A stretch of DNA of 64,000 nt from Bacillota bacterium (GTDB lineage Bacteria; Bacillota; Clostridia; Lachnospirales; Lachnospiraceae), in NCBI GenBank assembly GCA_023414355.1, contig JAEZOB010000046.1:1-64000 (forward strand), given 5' to 3'. Both the position numbers and the translations under genes were made by a program. Under the pieces are notes generated by a model. That model was not told the origin of the DNA and ran no database searches. It was given only the letters and a program-made list of their open reading frames with translations. Below are positions 6,855 to 16,574 of this stretch, one piece after another (the stretch's first letter is position 1; each line of letters opens with the position of its first letter).

Positions 6855-7457
6855 ATGAAAGTTGGAGATAACATAATATTTGGCGAATATGAATGGCGAG
6901 TACTTGACATACAAAACAATACAGCTTTAATTATCACCGAATATATGATAGAAAAGCGTGCTTACCATGACGCATATAAAGATATCACATGGGCTGAATG
7001 CTCACTTAGAAAATACTTAAACGATGAATTCTATGACAGCTTCACCACAACCGATCAGTCAAGAATCCTTCCGGTAATTAATAAAAATTCTGACAATCAG
7101 TGGTATGGTTCAAAAGGCGGAGCAGATACGAGAGACAGCATATTTCTGTTAAGCCTCGAGGAAGTAACGTGCCGGTATTTCGGTGATAGTAGTTCAAAGC
7201 TGTATAGCCCGCGAAAAAATCAAAGATATTGGTTTGAAAGAAAAGACGAAAACAACAGCAAACGAATCGCAAGATTTGAGGGGGAAACATGGAATTCCTG
7301 GTGGTGGCTTCGGACGCCCGGACGTGTCAGTGTAAAAGCTGTGTACGTGCACGGTGACGGCAATATTGGGATCCAAGGTAACAATATATTAAAAGGCAAT
7401 ATCGCCGATGGTGAATGTATAGGCGGTGTCCGCCCTGCTTTGTGGATAAAGCTGTAA
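6855..7457 (+). CDS. DUF6273-domain protein
   Basis: 200 residues with the features of DUF6273: an N-terminal GEYEWRVLDI strand, the TWAECSLRKYLNDEFY segment, and the C-terminal WWLRTPG and GGVRPALWIKL motifs. The fold resembles the formylglycine-generating/C-type lectin family, usually a recognition or binding module; no catalytic role is assigned. GGGAGG precedes the ATG. It is co-transcribed with the MerR gene, so it may be the effector whose expression the MerR ligand controls. Confidence 0.8.
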   Translation: MKVGDNIIFGEYEWRVLDIQNNTALIITEYMIEKRAYHDAYKDITWAECSLRKYLNDEFYDSFTTTDQSRILPVINKNSDNQWYGSKGGADTRDSIFLLSLEEVTCRYFGDSSSKLYSPRKNQRYWFERKDENNSKRIARFEGETWNSWWWLRTPGRVSVKAVYVHGDGNIGIQGNNILKGNIADGECIGGVRPALWIKL

Positions 7458-7681
7458 CGGTATGCTTTGCAGGAGTCTCGGAAATGATATCATTCATCTA
7501 TATGGGAAATAAAATCGATGAAAAACCGAAAGTAGAAACCGTGATGGGGATTTGGATTAAGTAGCAAGGCTGCTTTTATATCATGGGACCCACTGATGGC
7601 AGTCTGTGTTACAACCGTTCATTGGGTTAATATGAAGCAATATCTGCCCACTGGGCAACAACGGCTCTGGAAAAGTTTAAT

Positions 7682-7720
7682 AAACGCTAATCCTAATTAT
7701 TTCGGATTAGCGTTTTTTTG
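7682..7720 (+). terminator. Rho-independent terminator
   Basis: AAACGCTAATCC pairs with GGATTAGCGTTT followed by seven T. It closes the MerR/DUF6273 unit; the 220 bases before it hold no intact gene. The stretch from 7721 to 7985 is AT-rich, with no clear promoter. Confidence 0.85.
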
Positions 7721-7985
7721 TTAATTATAAATATGTGGGTAGGAATTGTGCATTCTTTATCATGTAATGACAAAAAAGAAACTATGATGCTTTATTATAG
7801 AATAGAATGAATTTTGAGATCATTAATATATTAAAGTACAGAGAGAAATTTGAGAATACTATTTTTTCTTTAAGAACTACGACATGAAATCATTGGAATT
7901 TCTTGTCATACTTCTTCAACCTCTCACATTTGTGCCCGACCTTGTCGAACATGTTTCGAAGTATGGTGATTATGAAAGGATTTCT

Positions 7986-9686
7986 ATGACTTCTGTAGAT
8001 ATCAACAAGATTTATAGTAACGATTATGCGGATTTCTTTGTGGAATATATAGGAATACCATCAGTTCTGGATCAATTCAGAGCGGATGGTGTTCAAATTA
8101 TTAATTTCTTTTATGCGGTTGCCTATCTTCCTATCAGCACAATGACGCCGGAAGTACTATCAGCAACCGGAATTGTTCTTCCGGCATTGTTTGGATTAAC
8201 AAATGAAGCGTCCCTGGAAGCCTCAGGAATTATCCGCCTACGTAATATACCTAATTTTAACCTTCGCGGAAAAGGGGTTCTGATTGGATTCGTTGATACA
8301 GGAATAGATTATATGAACCCGGTCTTTCAAAATGCAGATAAAACCACTAGGATCGACGCAATTTGGGATCAGACCATCATCAGTGCCGTACCTCAGGAAA
8401 GTATTCCCTATGGAACTGAGTATACCAGGGAACTGATTAATGAAGCACTGAAAAGTGAAACTCCATTTCAGGTCGTTCCTTCTAAGGATGAGAATGGGCA
8501 CGGGACTATGGTGGCAGGGATTTCCGCAGGGAATGAAGTACCAGAAAGCGGATTTTATGGTGTGGCTACAGATACTGATATCGTAGTTATCAAACTAAAA
8601 CCTGCAAAGAAATACTTAAAGGATTTCTTCTTAATTCCGGAAAATGCCGACTGTTATCAGGAAAACGACTTACTTTTCGGAATACAATATCTTCTGAATT
8701 ATTCCTATAAAGTAAACAAACCACTTGTTATATGCTTATCCTGTGACACGCCATATTATGCCCGCGATGGCAGAGATATCATCAGTGGATATTTATCAAT
8801 ACGATCCAGCTTTCCCGGTCTGGCAGTTATCATACCTGCTGGAAACGAGAGAAATGCACGAAGGCATTATTTGGGCGTGATTAATGAATCACCCGGCTTT
8901 GATACGATTGAACTAAATGTCGGTGTGGAAGAATCAGGATTTACAATGAGATTATGGGGAGCTTCTCCAAATTACTTTACCATTGACATAACATCTCCCT
9001 CTGGAGAATATATTCCAAAAATCGATGCTAAATTGCAAGAGACCAGAGAAGTACGTTTTATATTCGAGTCAACTGTTATATATATAAGCTTTCAGATTGT
9101 TGAGAAACAAACCGGAGACCAATCAATATTTCTTAGATTCATAAAACCGGTAGCAGGGATTTGGAAATTCAAGGTATATGGGCGAGGAATCTATCCTATG
9201 AATTACAATATATGGCTGCCTATGAATGGTTTTATTACTCCTAACACTTACTTTATACGCTCTACTCCTGATACTACACTATTATCAGTAGCCTGCGCAT
9301 CGGTACCAATTACGGTTACCGCATATAATGCCCTGGATGATTCACTTTTTCTTGATGCTAGTATAGGGTATACGCGAACTAATATGGTAAAGCCGGATAT
9401 TGCAGCACCGGGGGTTAATATTTTAAGTCCCAACCTTGATCAAAGCTTCTCCTTAGTATCCGGAACCAGCGCTGCAGCTGCCCATACTGCCGGTGTAGCC
9501 GCACTGCTACTTGAATGGGGAGTTGTTCGAGGTCAATATAGCAACATGAGTACGCAAGATATCAAAGTCTTTATGACTCGAGGAGCACGCAGAAGATTAG
9601 ACGTTTTATATCCAAACAAGGAATGGGGTTATGGAATACTTGATGTCTTTAATGTATTTGACAGTATCAGAAGAGGCGATACATAA
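7986..9686 (+). CDS. Subtilisin-like (S8) serine protease, Csp-like, first of tandem pair
   Basis: 566 residues from the start chosen here. Complete catalytic triad: Asp104 in VDTGID, His172 in NGHGTM and Ser495 in GTSAA, with the oxyanion Asn in PAGNER. A long insert between His and Ser resembles the jelly-roll domain of clostridial Csp proteases. There is no signal peptide, so action in the cytoplasm, forespore or spore is possible. I prefer ATG 7986 over the in-frame ATG 7884: AAAGGA lies five bases upstream of 7986, and the N-terminus then lines up with the paralogue's. Csp proteases activate the spore cortex hydrolase SleC; that role here is inferred. Confidence 0.87.
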   Translation: MTSVDINKIYSNDYADFFVEYIGIPSVLDQFRADGVQIINFFYAVAYLPISTMTPEVLSATGIVLPALFGLTNEASLEASGIIRLRNIPNFNLRGKGVLIGFVDTGIDYMNPVFQNADKTTRIDAIWDQTIISAVPQESIPYGTEYTRELINEALKSETPFQVVPSKDENGHGTMVAGISAGNEVPESGFYGVATDTDIVVIKLKPAKKYLKDFFLIPENADCYQENDLLFGIQYLLNYSYKVNKPLVICLSCDTPYYARDGRDIISGYLSIRSSFPGLAVIIPAGNERNARRHYLGVINESPGFDTIELNVGVEESGFTMRLWGASPNYFTIDITSPSGEYIPKIDAKLQETREVRFIFESTVIYISFQIVEKQTGDQSIFLRFIKPVAGIWKFKVYGRGIYPMNYNIWLPMNGFITPNTYFIRSTPDTTLLSVACASVPITVTAYNALDDSLFLDASIGYTRTNMVKPDIAAPGVNILSPNLDQSFSLVSGTSAAAAHTAGVAALLLEWGVVRGQYSNMSTQDIKVFMTRGARRRLDVLYPNKEWGYGILDVFNVFDSIRRGDT

Positions 9687-9725
9687 GAATATATCAATCT
9701 TAGTCAGTCTAGGGGACGAATCTAT

Positions 9726-11438
9726 ATGATGCAGGATGTAAAATATAAAATAACCAGCAATGATTTCTTTGATATCTTGATTAGATATAACACTGATCCA
9801 GATGTTTTAGAGCGATATGCAAAATATTCTGTTCATCCTATCAATGAAGTCTTTGCAGTAATCTATTTACCAGTAGGAGAATTAAGTTCTCTTATACTCG
9901 AGGAATTTGGTGGCTATAATTCAGTTCCTAATTATTATGTTTTATCCGATGAACAAAGTCTGGAAGCCTCTGGAGTGAATCAGCTGCGCCGAAATCCTGC
10001 CACTAATTTGCGCGGGAAGGGAGTTGCGATCGGAATCATTGATACTGGTATTGATTATACCAATCCTGTTTTTTTGAACGCAGATGGTAAAACACGAATA
10101 TTATCTATCTGGGATCAGACGATTGACAGTGATGTTAATCCAATTGCACATAACCCTACCTATTATGGTACAGAGTATACTTCAGAACAGATTAATCAGG
10201 CTTTAAAGAATCCGGATCCTTTTCGTATTGTTCCAAGTACCGATGAGATAGGTCATGGTACTATGCTTGCCGGAATAGCAGCAGGCTCGGAAGATAACGC
10301 AAACAATTTTAGTGGAGTTGCTCCGGATGCAAGTCTTATCATTGTTAAGCTGAAGCAAATGAAAAACAATCTAAAGGATATATATCTTATACCCCAAGAC
10401 AGAAACTGTTATCAGGAAAATGATGTGATTTGGGGTCTACAATATGTTCTATATACCGCTAGAACTCAGAATTTACCACTCGCTATTTGTATCGGTCTTG
10501 GCACTTCGCTCGGAGCACATGATAATAATGGCCTTTTAAATCTAGGAGTAGAAGCAACGGCAGAAGGTCCGAAAATAGCGATATCTGTTACAGCCGGTAA
10601 TGAAGGCGGCTTGAACAGGCATTTTTTTAGTGAGCTTGATCCTAAAATCGGTTTTGTTGATGTGGATTTAAACATTGGTGAGAATGAATATGGTTTTACA
10701 ATGGAATTATGGGGAGATCCTCCCATGATTTATACGATGAACATATTAACTCCTTCAGGAGAAACACAGGTAATTATCGCTTATCGACTTATGCTGACTC
10801 AGACGATAAGGTTTATATTTGATCCTACGATAATCCATATAAATTTTGTTCTTGTTGAACCGATTACCGGAAAACAGGTAATTATTGTTCGATTCGAAAG
10901 GCCCTCATCAGGCATATGGAGATTTAAAATATCCGGTAAGGGAGACATAAAGGGGGCTTTCCACATCTGGCTTCCGGCAGGTAATCTTATTTCTACTAAT
11001 ACCTATTTCTTGAATGCCAATCCTAATACTACCATAACTTCACCCGGAAATTGTCTGTCTTCGATTACTGCTACCGCATATAACGCAACTACCGGTACAA
11101 TATTTACAAATGCCGGTAGAGGCTTCTCCACCTCAAACATTATAAACCCTACCCTGGCAGCTCCCGGAGTAAATATACAAGCCCCTTCCCTAAATCACAG
11201 CTTTATAAGAGTTACAGGTACCAGTGCTGCAACAGCGCATATAACCGGTTTAACCGCATTACTCCTGGAGTGGGGGGTTGTAAATAACAATTATCCTAAT
11301 ATTGATACCGTGGGTATAAAAAAATTTCTTATGCGTGGTGCGAAAAGAAGCAGTATCTTAAAATATCCGAATCCTGACTGGGGTTATGGGATTGTCGATA
11401 TATATAATGCATTTAATATATTCAGGACCTTTCTATAA
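9726..11438 (+). CDS. Subtilisin-like (S8) serine protease, Csp-like, second of tandem pair
   Basis: 570 residues, 39 bases after the first protease and clearly paralogous along its length. The triad is intact: Asp106 in IDTGID, His177 in GHGTM, Ser500 in GTSAAT, with the oxyanion Asn in TAGNEG. It has the same insert between His and Ser and no signal peptide. AGGGGA precedes the ATG pair at 9726. Both copies look active, unlike the Clostridioides difficile system, where CspC and CspA are pseudoproteases. The two may cleave each other's propeptides or different targets. Confidence 0.87.
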   Translation: MMQDVKYKITSNDFFDILIRYNTDPDVLERYAKYSVHPINEVFAVIYLPVGELSSLILEEFGGYNSVPNYYVLSDEQSLEASGVNQLRRNPATNLRGKGVAIGIIDTGIDYTNPVFLNADGKTRILSIWDQTIDSDVNPIAHNPTYYGTEYTSEQINQALKNPDPFRIVPSTDEIGHGTMLAGIAAGSEDNANNFSGVAPDASLIIVKLKQMKNNLKDIYLIPQDRNCYQENDVIWGLQYVLYTARTQNLPLAICIGLGTSLGAHDNNGLLNLGVEATAEGPKIAISVTAGNEGGLNRHFFSELDPKIGFVDVDLNIGENEYGFTMELWGDPPMIYTMNILTPSGETQVIIAYRLMLTQTIRFIFDPTIIHINFVLVEPITGKQVIIVRFERPSSGIWRFKISGKGDIKGAFHIWLPAGNLISTNTYFLNANPNTTITSPGNCLSSITATAYNATTGTIFTNAGRGFSTSNIINPTLAAPGVNIQAPSLNHSFIRVTGTSAATAHITGLTALLLEWGVVNNNYPNIDTVGIKKFLMRGAKRSSILKYPNPDWGYGIVDIYNAFNIFRTFL

Positions 11439-11446
11439 TTCTTAAA

Positions 11447-11480
11447 GGGAATCAGAAGCAAATCTTCTGGTTCTTTTTTT
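11447..11480 (+). terminator. Rho-independent terminator
   Basis: GAATCAGAAG pairs with CTTCTGGTTC followed by a T run, right after the second protease. Confidence 0.8.
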
Positions 11481-11522
11481 GAGCTCGTGCTGATAAAGGC
11501 AGGGTACTTTTTTATAAATTAC

Positions 11523-11551
11523 TTGACTTACTATTTTTAGGAAAGTATAAT
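11523..11551 (+). promoter_or_regulatory. Promoter of the shared spacer-dyad family
   Basis: TTGACT at 11523-11528, TATAAT at 11546-11551, 17-bp spacer with CTATTTTTAGGAAAG. It drives the mini-leader and the GNAT gene. Confidence 0.75.
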
Positions 11552-11673
11552 TTATAAAATTTAATATTTTCTTGCTGCTTTCTAATCAGACACAGTTTGT
11601 ATAAAAGTCTTATCGTTTTAGAAGAGGACTAATCTCATAGCAAATATAGAACTATAATTTTGGAGGTGTTGTT

Positions 11674-11718
11674 ATGTGTGCATAAAGTCCGATTATTAAA
11701 TAATAAATCGGGGGGATA
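11674..11718 (+). promoter_or_regulatory. Mini-cistron (Met-Cys-Ala) and hairpin ahead of GNAT
   Basis: ATG-TGT-GCA-TAA at 11674-11685 has a full GGAGGTG ribosome site. A hairpin follows: CCGATT-ATTA at 11689-11698 pairs with TAAT-A-AATCGG at 11701-11711, and the right arm ends in the G run that serves the GNAT start. A ribosome on the mini-cistron could expose or hide that site. The regulatory reading is inference. Confidence 0.45.
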
Positions 11719-11720
11719 TC

Positions 11721-12197
11721 ATGAATTACATAATTAGACAGCTTAGAGAAAATGAGTATATTTTACTGAATGATTTTTTATACGAGGCGATCTTTGTTCC
11801 TGATGGATTAGAAGCACCGCCAAAAAATATTATTAATCAACCGGATTTACAGGTTTATGTTTGCGATTTCGGAAAGCAAAAAGATGATCATTGCCTGGTA
11901 GCCGAAGTTGACGGAAAAGTTGTAGGAGCGGTTTGGGTAAGAATCATGAATGATTACGGTCATCTTGATGATGAAACCCCATCACTTGCAATCTCTCTCT
12001 ATAAGGAATATCGTGGCTATGGGATAGGAACAGCTTTATTGAAAGAAATGTTGTCAGCTTTAAAAATACTCGGATATAAAAAAACATCCTTAGCTGTACA
12101 AAAAGCAAATTCTGCCTTACACATGTATTTAAAGGCTGGCTACGAAATCGTCGACCAAAATGAAGAAGAATACATCATGGTGAACTATTTATCATAA
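11721..12197 (+). CDS. GNAT-family N-acetyltransferase
   Basis: 158 residues with a standard GNAT layout. The acetyl-CoA loop is EYRGYGIGTALLKEM near residues 94-108. The preceding strand is SLAISLYKEYRG, and the late motif NSALHMYLKAGYEI is the usual helix-strand ending with the conserved aromatic. The substrate amine is unknown. A strong G-rich ribosome site sits at the edge of a hairpin, and a family promoter and mini-cistron lie upstream. It is transcribed alone. Confidence 0.88.
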   Translation: MNYIIRQLRENEYILLNDFLYEAIFVPDGLEAPPKNIINQPDLQVYVCDFGKQKDDHCLVAEVDGKVVGAVWVRIMNDYGHLDDETPSLAISLYKEYRGYGIGTALLKEMLSALKILGYKKTSLAVQKANSALHMYLKAGYEIVDQNEEEYIMVNYLS

Positions 12198-12308
12198 CTT
12201 GAAATTATGATGCATTTTGAAATCAAAACATATTGAAGGCATGGAAAATTGTATGGGATTATTTGATGTTTTCAGAAAAGAGTATTTACATTTTTAAGGA
12301 GATAAAGG

Positions 12309-12791
12309 ATGAGAAGAAAAGATAGAGAAATCACTGACATCGTAGAGATCAAAGATATCATCAGAAATTGCAAGACCTGTCATGTTGCGATGGTAGATGA
12401 TGGTTTGCCTTATGTTGTACCCCTGAGCTTTGGATACGAAATAAATGAGAATGTATTATCATTATATTTCCATAGTGCTCAAGAAGGGCGAAAAATGGAT
12501 ATATTACATAAGAACAACACTGTTTGCTTTGATATGTGTTGTGAAGGCGAGCCAGTGAATGCAAAAAAGACGCCCTGCAATTCCGGCTACTATTATTCAA
12601 GTGTGATAGGAAATGGTAAAGTAGAGTTTGTTGCAGATGTGGCTGAAAAGATGAAAGCTCTTACCCTATTGCTGAAACATCAAGCTGATATCGATGTTAC
12701 GTTTACTGAACAGCATGCTAAATCAGTTTGTGTATATAAAATTGTGACAAATGACTTTACGGGTAAGAAGAAATTACGTCCTGCCGAATAA
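12309..12791 (+). CDS. NimA-like pyridoxamine 5'-phosphate oxidase-family flavoprotein
   Basis: 160 residues, typical of the NimA/NimB group of the FMN-binding split-barrel fold. The start RRKDREITD followed by I-x-x-C-x-x-C-H-V-A and LPYVVPLSFGYE is diagnostic. The Cys-Cys pair and the later CFDMCCEG are also typical of anaerobe members. Some relatives reduce 5-nitroimidazole drugs to amines; many others have no proven role. AAGGAG lies before the ATG. It is a separate unit after the GNAT gene. Confidence 0.85.
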   Translation: MRRKDREITDIVEIKDIIRNCKTCHVAMVDDGLPYVVPLSFGYEINENVLSLYFHSAQEGRKMDILHKNNTVCFDMCCEGEPVNAKKTPCNSGYYYSSVIGNGKVEFVADVAEKMKALTLLLKHQADIDVTFTEQHAKSVCVYKIVTNDFTGKKKLRPAE

Positions 12792-12870
12792 AAGAAATAT
12801 AGAATGAAATAATGTTCCGTAGGCCACCCTCAGGAAATATGTATAGTTATGCTTTTCTTATTGTTATGCT

Positions 12871-13716
12871 TTATTTCCGAAACACATTATGCTTATTGTA
12901 GCTTGAACGGTACTCGGAAGGAGATAGACCGGTAACCTTATGGAACGTATTTGAGAAATTGTGCGCATCAGAAAAACCCAGACTATATGCGATCTGAGAA
13001 ATAGGCTGGGTAGTTTCTGATAGGTTAGATTTGGCATGCTCCATCTTGCTTTGTAATAAATGTTGTTTTGGTGAAACACCAGCATACTTTTTGAAGAATG
13101 TAGTAAAGTACTTTTCATTATACCCAAAATATGCTGCCAGCTCAGAAACACTTAAGTTCTCCTGAACATGCCAGGAAACATAATCCAGGATATCATTAAA
13201 CAGCTGCTCCTTCAGCTGTTTTTCTTTATTTATGTGGTGAAAGCTTTGGGCACTGATCTCTGATAAAATGGCACTGCACAGATATCGGTTCAAGGAGGCT
13301 TCCTTATATCTTTTATCTGAATCCTGCAATTGTTTCATTAGTATAATGATTCGTTCCAGAGAAGATAAGGTGCCAAAGGCAGGGATTTGGAGCCGATCAG
13401 CGACATATTCCGTCCTATCGAAAGTAGTCTCATGATCTTGTAACTCCTTATGATATCCAAAATGAAGCCAATAAAAGCTACAGCCGGAGGATTTTGTACC
13501 ATGCTGATAAGTGGTAGGCCCCATAAGCAGGTACTCTCCTTTTTTCACTGTATATTCATTTTCATGGTCGGCAATATAAAGCGTTCCTTCCGTTACTACC
13601 ATCAGCTCGTAATCCTCACGGCTTCGTGTGATATGAATCCAGTCATTATTCGGTGATGTGAATATTCCACACCAATGATAAGTAAATTCCCTTGTTGTAT
13701 CGAAATGAAATATCAT
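12871..13716 (-). CDS. AraC-family regulator with N-terminal cupin sensor
   Basis: 281 residues. The N-terminal 150 residues look like the AraC cupin sugar-binding barrel (YTVKKGEYLLMGPTTYQHGT). The C-terminal 100 residues hold two helix-turn-helix motifs (SVSELAAYFGYNEKYFTTFFKK and ISQIAYSLGFSDAHNFSNTF, each given in part). The start is MIFHFD at 13716, because GAGGAGG lies four bases upstream; a longer start at 13743 would put that site inside the gene. It is divergent from a GH127 gene, so it most likely senses an arabinose-containing sugar and controls that enzyme. Confidence 0.88.
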   Translation of the reverse strand: MIFHFDTTREFTYHWCGIFTSPNNDWIHITRSREDYELMVVTEGTLYIADHENEYTVKKGEYLLMGPTTYQHGTKSSGCSFYWLHFGYHKELQDHETTFDRTEYVADRLQIPAFGTLSSLERIIILMKQLQDSDKRYKEASLNRYLCSAILSEISAQSFHHINKEKQLKEQLFNDILDYVSWHVQENLSVSELAAYFGYNEKYFTTFFKKYAGVSPKQHLLQSKMEHAKSNLSETTQPISQIAYSLGFSDAHNFSNTFHKVTGLSPSEYRSSYNKHNVFRK

Positions 13717-13973
13717 AATTCCTCCTCTGATCTGTTTTCTCATATGATAATGATTATATAAAGCACTTATTCAATAGTCTCCTACTTGCCTGATCCTATA
13801 GGACAACTCGCTACGCTTCTATTATATCATACAACAAAACACATTAAACTAACATTTTTACACCTATTGCAACCTTTACAGATTTTCTTCTTAGTTATAA
13901 AGTGACATAATAGATACAAGTAAACAGCAAACTGTTTTTACTTATCATGAATAAAACCAAGGAGGCTACAAGC

Positions 13974-16367
13974 ATGAGTCTAAGTACCAGAGACAATAAG
14001 CCATTTTCACTTAGTAAGGTTGCGATCAAGGATTCCTATTTAATAAATGCGTTCGAGAAAGAGGTTTTGTATCTGAAGGCCTTTGATACAGACAGATTAT
14101 TAGCCGGATTCCGTGAGACAGCAGGACTTAATATGCGGGATGTCGAAAGGTATCCCGGTTGGGAAAGTATGTTGATCGGCGGACATACCCTTGGGCATTA
14201 TATGACTGCCTGTGTGAGAAGCTGTGAATCTGTGAATTGTGATGAGACGGATAGACAAGAGCTTTTGATGATTTTAAATCGTCTTGCAGATGGATTAAAG
14301 GAATGTCAAGAAGCAGGTAAAACAGGCTTTTTGTTTGGAGCAACGATTCTGAACAAAGAGAACGTGGAGCTTCAATTTGATAACGTTGAGGAAAATAAGA
14401 CAAATATTATTACACAGGCTTGGGTCCCTTGGTATACGATGCATAAGCTTTTTGAGGGTCTTATATCCGTAGCGAACATGGAAGTAGATGGATCCTTACC
14501 AGCAGTAATGAAAGCTACCATCAAGGAGATCCTTAGAAAGCTTGCGGATTGGGTATATGGTAGAACCAGCAGCTGGAATGAGGAGCTGCATAACATAGTA
14601 TTGGGAATAGAGTATGGCGGCATGAATGATTGTATGTACGATGCTTACCTCATTACCGGCAAAAAGGAGCATTTAGAGGCTGCACATGCCTTTGATCAGG
14701 TAGCGTTATTTGAAAAAGTTCTACATGCCGTTCAGGGAGATAACCTTCTCAACAACTATCATGCAAATACAACGATACCTAAGTTTGTAGGTGCCTTGAA
14801 GCGTTATATTGTAACAGGGGAGGAAGCTTATCTGGAATATGCCTCTCATTTCTGGAGCTTAGTAGTAGAAAATCACACTTATATTACCGGTGGCAATAGT
14901 GAGTGGGAGCATTTCGGTGAGGATCTTGTCCTTAATAAAGAGCGGACCAACTGCAATTGTGAGACCTGCAATGTCTACAATATGCTAAAGATGACTAAAC
15001 TACTTTTCATGATTACCGGTAATGTGAAGTATGCAGATTGGTACGAGAATACCTTTATCAATTCTATTCTCTCCTCCCAGAATCCTGAAACAGGTATGAC
15101 TACGTATTTCCAGCCGATGGCCAGCGGTTATTATAAGGTATATGGAGATAGATTTCATAAGTTCTGGTGTTGTACCGGTACCGGCATGGAGAATTTCACC
15201 AAGCTACAGGAAAGCTTTTATTTTGAGAAAAAGGATGCATTGATCGTTAATCAGTATTTCTCCTCTTCTGTCGTGTGGAAGAATGCAGAGATTATACAAT
15301 GTGCGAATATACCACGCTCAGAGCTGGTGTCCTTCCATATCGGGCAACCTTTGGAAGGTAATCTCTTATTCCGATTACCCGATTGGTTGGCAGATACCGC
15401 GAAAATCACTGTAAATGGCAAAGAATATCAATACAGTATTACCGGTGGTGATGAGAATAAGGGATATGCACTGGTAGAAGGTCCTTTTGAAGCGGATACC
15501 AGGATTGAATTAGTGCTGCCAATGAAGGTCGTTGCCCACAATCTTCCGGATGGTACAAACACCTATGGTTTTAAGTACGGTCCTGTGGTATTATGTGCCC
15601 TCCTTGGAACGAAGGATATGATTGATACTACTACCGGAGTAATTGTAACAATACCCAGCAACAAAATACTCGAAGAGCAATATCTACCGCGTCAAAGTGA
15701 GCAGATTATGATTGCTGAAGGTAGTGTAGCGGAATTTATTCACAACATTGACCGATATATCATACGTAAAGATTCAGAAACCATGGAATGGATCTTAACC
15801 GGAACCAATGCAACCCTTACCTATGTACCTCACTATTCCCAGCATAAAGAGCGTTATGGCATCTATTTTACATTTGTAGACAAGCATACTCTATCTGCGG
15901 TGGAAAAGAATATAGAATTAAAACTTATTGATACCGTGCAACCGGGTTATGGTCAGTATGAAAACGATGAACTTCATAGCATGACTGAGCATGGAACAGG
16001 TTCTGTAGGCTCAACAGCAGGCGGAACCTCTCGATATGCGAAGCAGGGAGGAAGCTTCTCCTATACTATGGAGGTAAAGCCAGAGGCAACTGATTTGTAT
16101 CTTACTTTTAAAAGTGCAGAGGCTGGAAAAGGGATTAAAGTTACTGCCCGCGATAAACTCATTTATGAGGCTATCCTAGTGGCACATGACGAGAAAGAAT
16201 ATTTTGATGTAATTGTTTCTATTCCCGCAGAAATTCTTAAGCAGGCAGAAAAGAGATTCTTCAATTATAGAGAGAGGAATGTCCTTACCTTTACCTTCCA
16301 GGGAATCAGCGAGGAGGAATCTGCCGCAGTATGCCAGTTTATCTATACACTAGATGCCGGTAATTGA
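13974..16367 (+). CDS. Glycoside hydrolase family 127, beta-L-arabinofuranosidase-like
   Basis: 797 residues. GH127/146 enzymes release beta-L-arabinofuranose from plant glycans, using a Zn-bound Cys nucleophile. The expected residues are seen: Glu330 and Cys332 in CETCNVYN, and Cys399-Cys400 in FWCCTGTG. The N-terminal all-alpha barrel begins with DTDRLLAGFR and GGHTLGHYM; C-terminal beta domains follow. No signal peptide is present, so the substrate would be imported oligosaccharides. ATG 13974 is chosen because AAGGAGG lies eight bases upstream; an ATG at 13947 is too early. The divergent AraC gene is the probable regulator. Confidence 0.9.
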   Translation: MSLSTRDNKPFSLSKVAIKDSYLINAFEKEVLYLKAFDTDRLLAGFRETAGLNMRDVERYPGWESMLIGGHTLGHYMTACVRSCESVNCDETDRQELLMILNRLADGLKECQEAGKTGFLFGATILNKENVELQFDNVEENKTNIITQAWVPWYTMHKLFEGLISVANMEVDGSLPAVMKATIKEILRKLADWVYGRTSSWNEELHNIVLGIEYGGMNDCMYDAYLITGKKEHLEAAHAFDQVALFEKVLHAVQGDNLLNNYHANTTIPKFVGALKRYIVTGEEAYLEYASHFWSLVVENHTYITGGNSEWEHFGEDLVLNKERTNCNCETCNVYNMLKMTKLLFMITGNVKYADWYENTFINSILSSQNPETGMTTYFQPMASGYYKVYGDRFHKFWCCTGTGMENFTKLQESFYFEKKDALIVNQYFSSSVVWKNAEIIQCANIPRSELVSFHIGQPLEGNLLFRLPDWLADTAKITVNGKEYQYSITGGDENKGYALVEGPFEADTRIELVLPMKVVAHNLPDGTNTYGFKYGPVVLCALLGTKDMIDTTTGVIVTIPSNKILEEQYLPRQSEQIMIAEGSVAEFIHNIDRYIIRKDSETMEWILTGTNATLTYVPHYSQHKERYGIYFTFVDKHTLSAVEKNIELKLIDTVQPGYGQYENDELHSMTEHGTGSVGSTAGGTSRYAKQGGSFSYTMEVKPEATDLYLTFKSAEAGKGIKVTARDKLIYEAILVAHDEKEYFDVIVSIPAEILKQAEKRFFNYRERNVLTFTFQGISEEESAAVCQFIYTLDAGN

Positions 16368-16459
16368 TAAAGAAGCATCCCTGTCATGTATAAGAGAAAT
16401 AAGTGATAGGTTCTATCAGTAATGTATGAGGTTTCCATTTATCACAATCAAATCAGATT

Positions 16460-16499
16460 AACAGGAAAGCGAAAATATCGCTTTCCTGTTTTCATTTTT
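16460..16499 (+). terminator. Rho-independent terminator
   Basis: AACAGGAAAGCG pairs perfectly with CGCTTTCCTGTT around a 7-base loop; a T-rich stretch follows. Confidence 0.85.
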
Positions 16500-16574
16500 A
16501 TCTCACCCAATTGCTTAAGCTCCCTTGAAAGGCTTTGAAGGCAGCTAGCATTAGCTGTATTCTGCAAATTCATA

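Noticed and set aside
7650..7680. A short reading L-G-N-N-G-S-G-K-V before the terminator at 7682 matches an ABC Walker A motif.
   Set aside because: Stops lie close on both sides in that frame and no other ABC motif is near, so a chance match or tiny remnant cannot be told apart.
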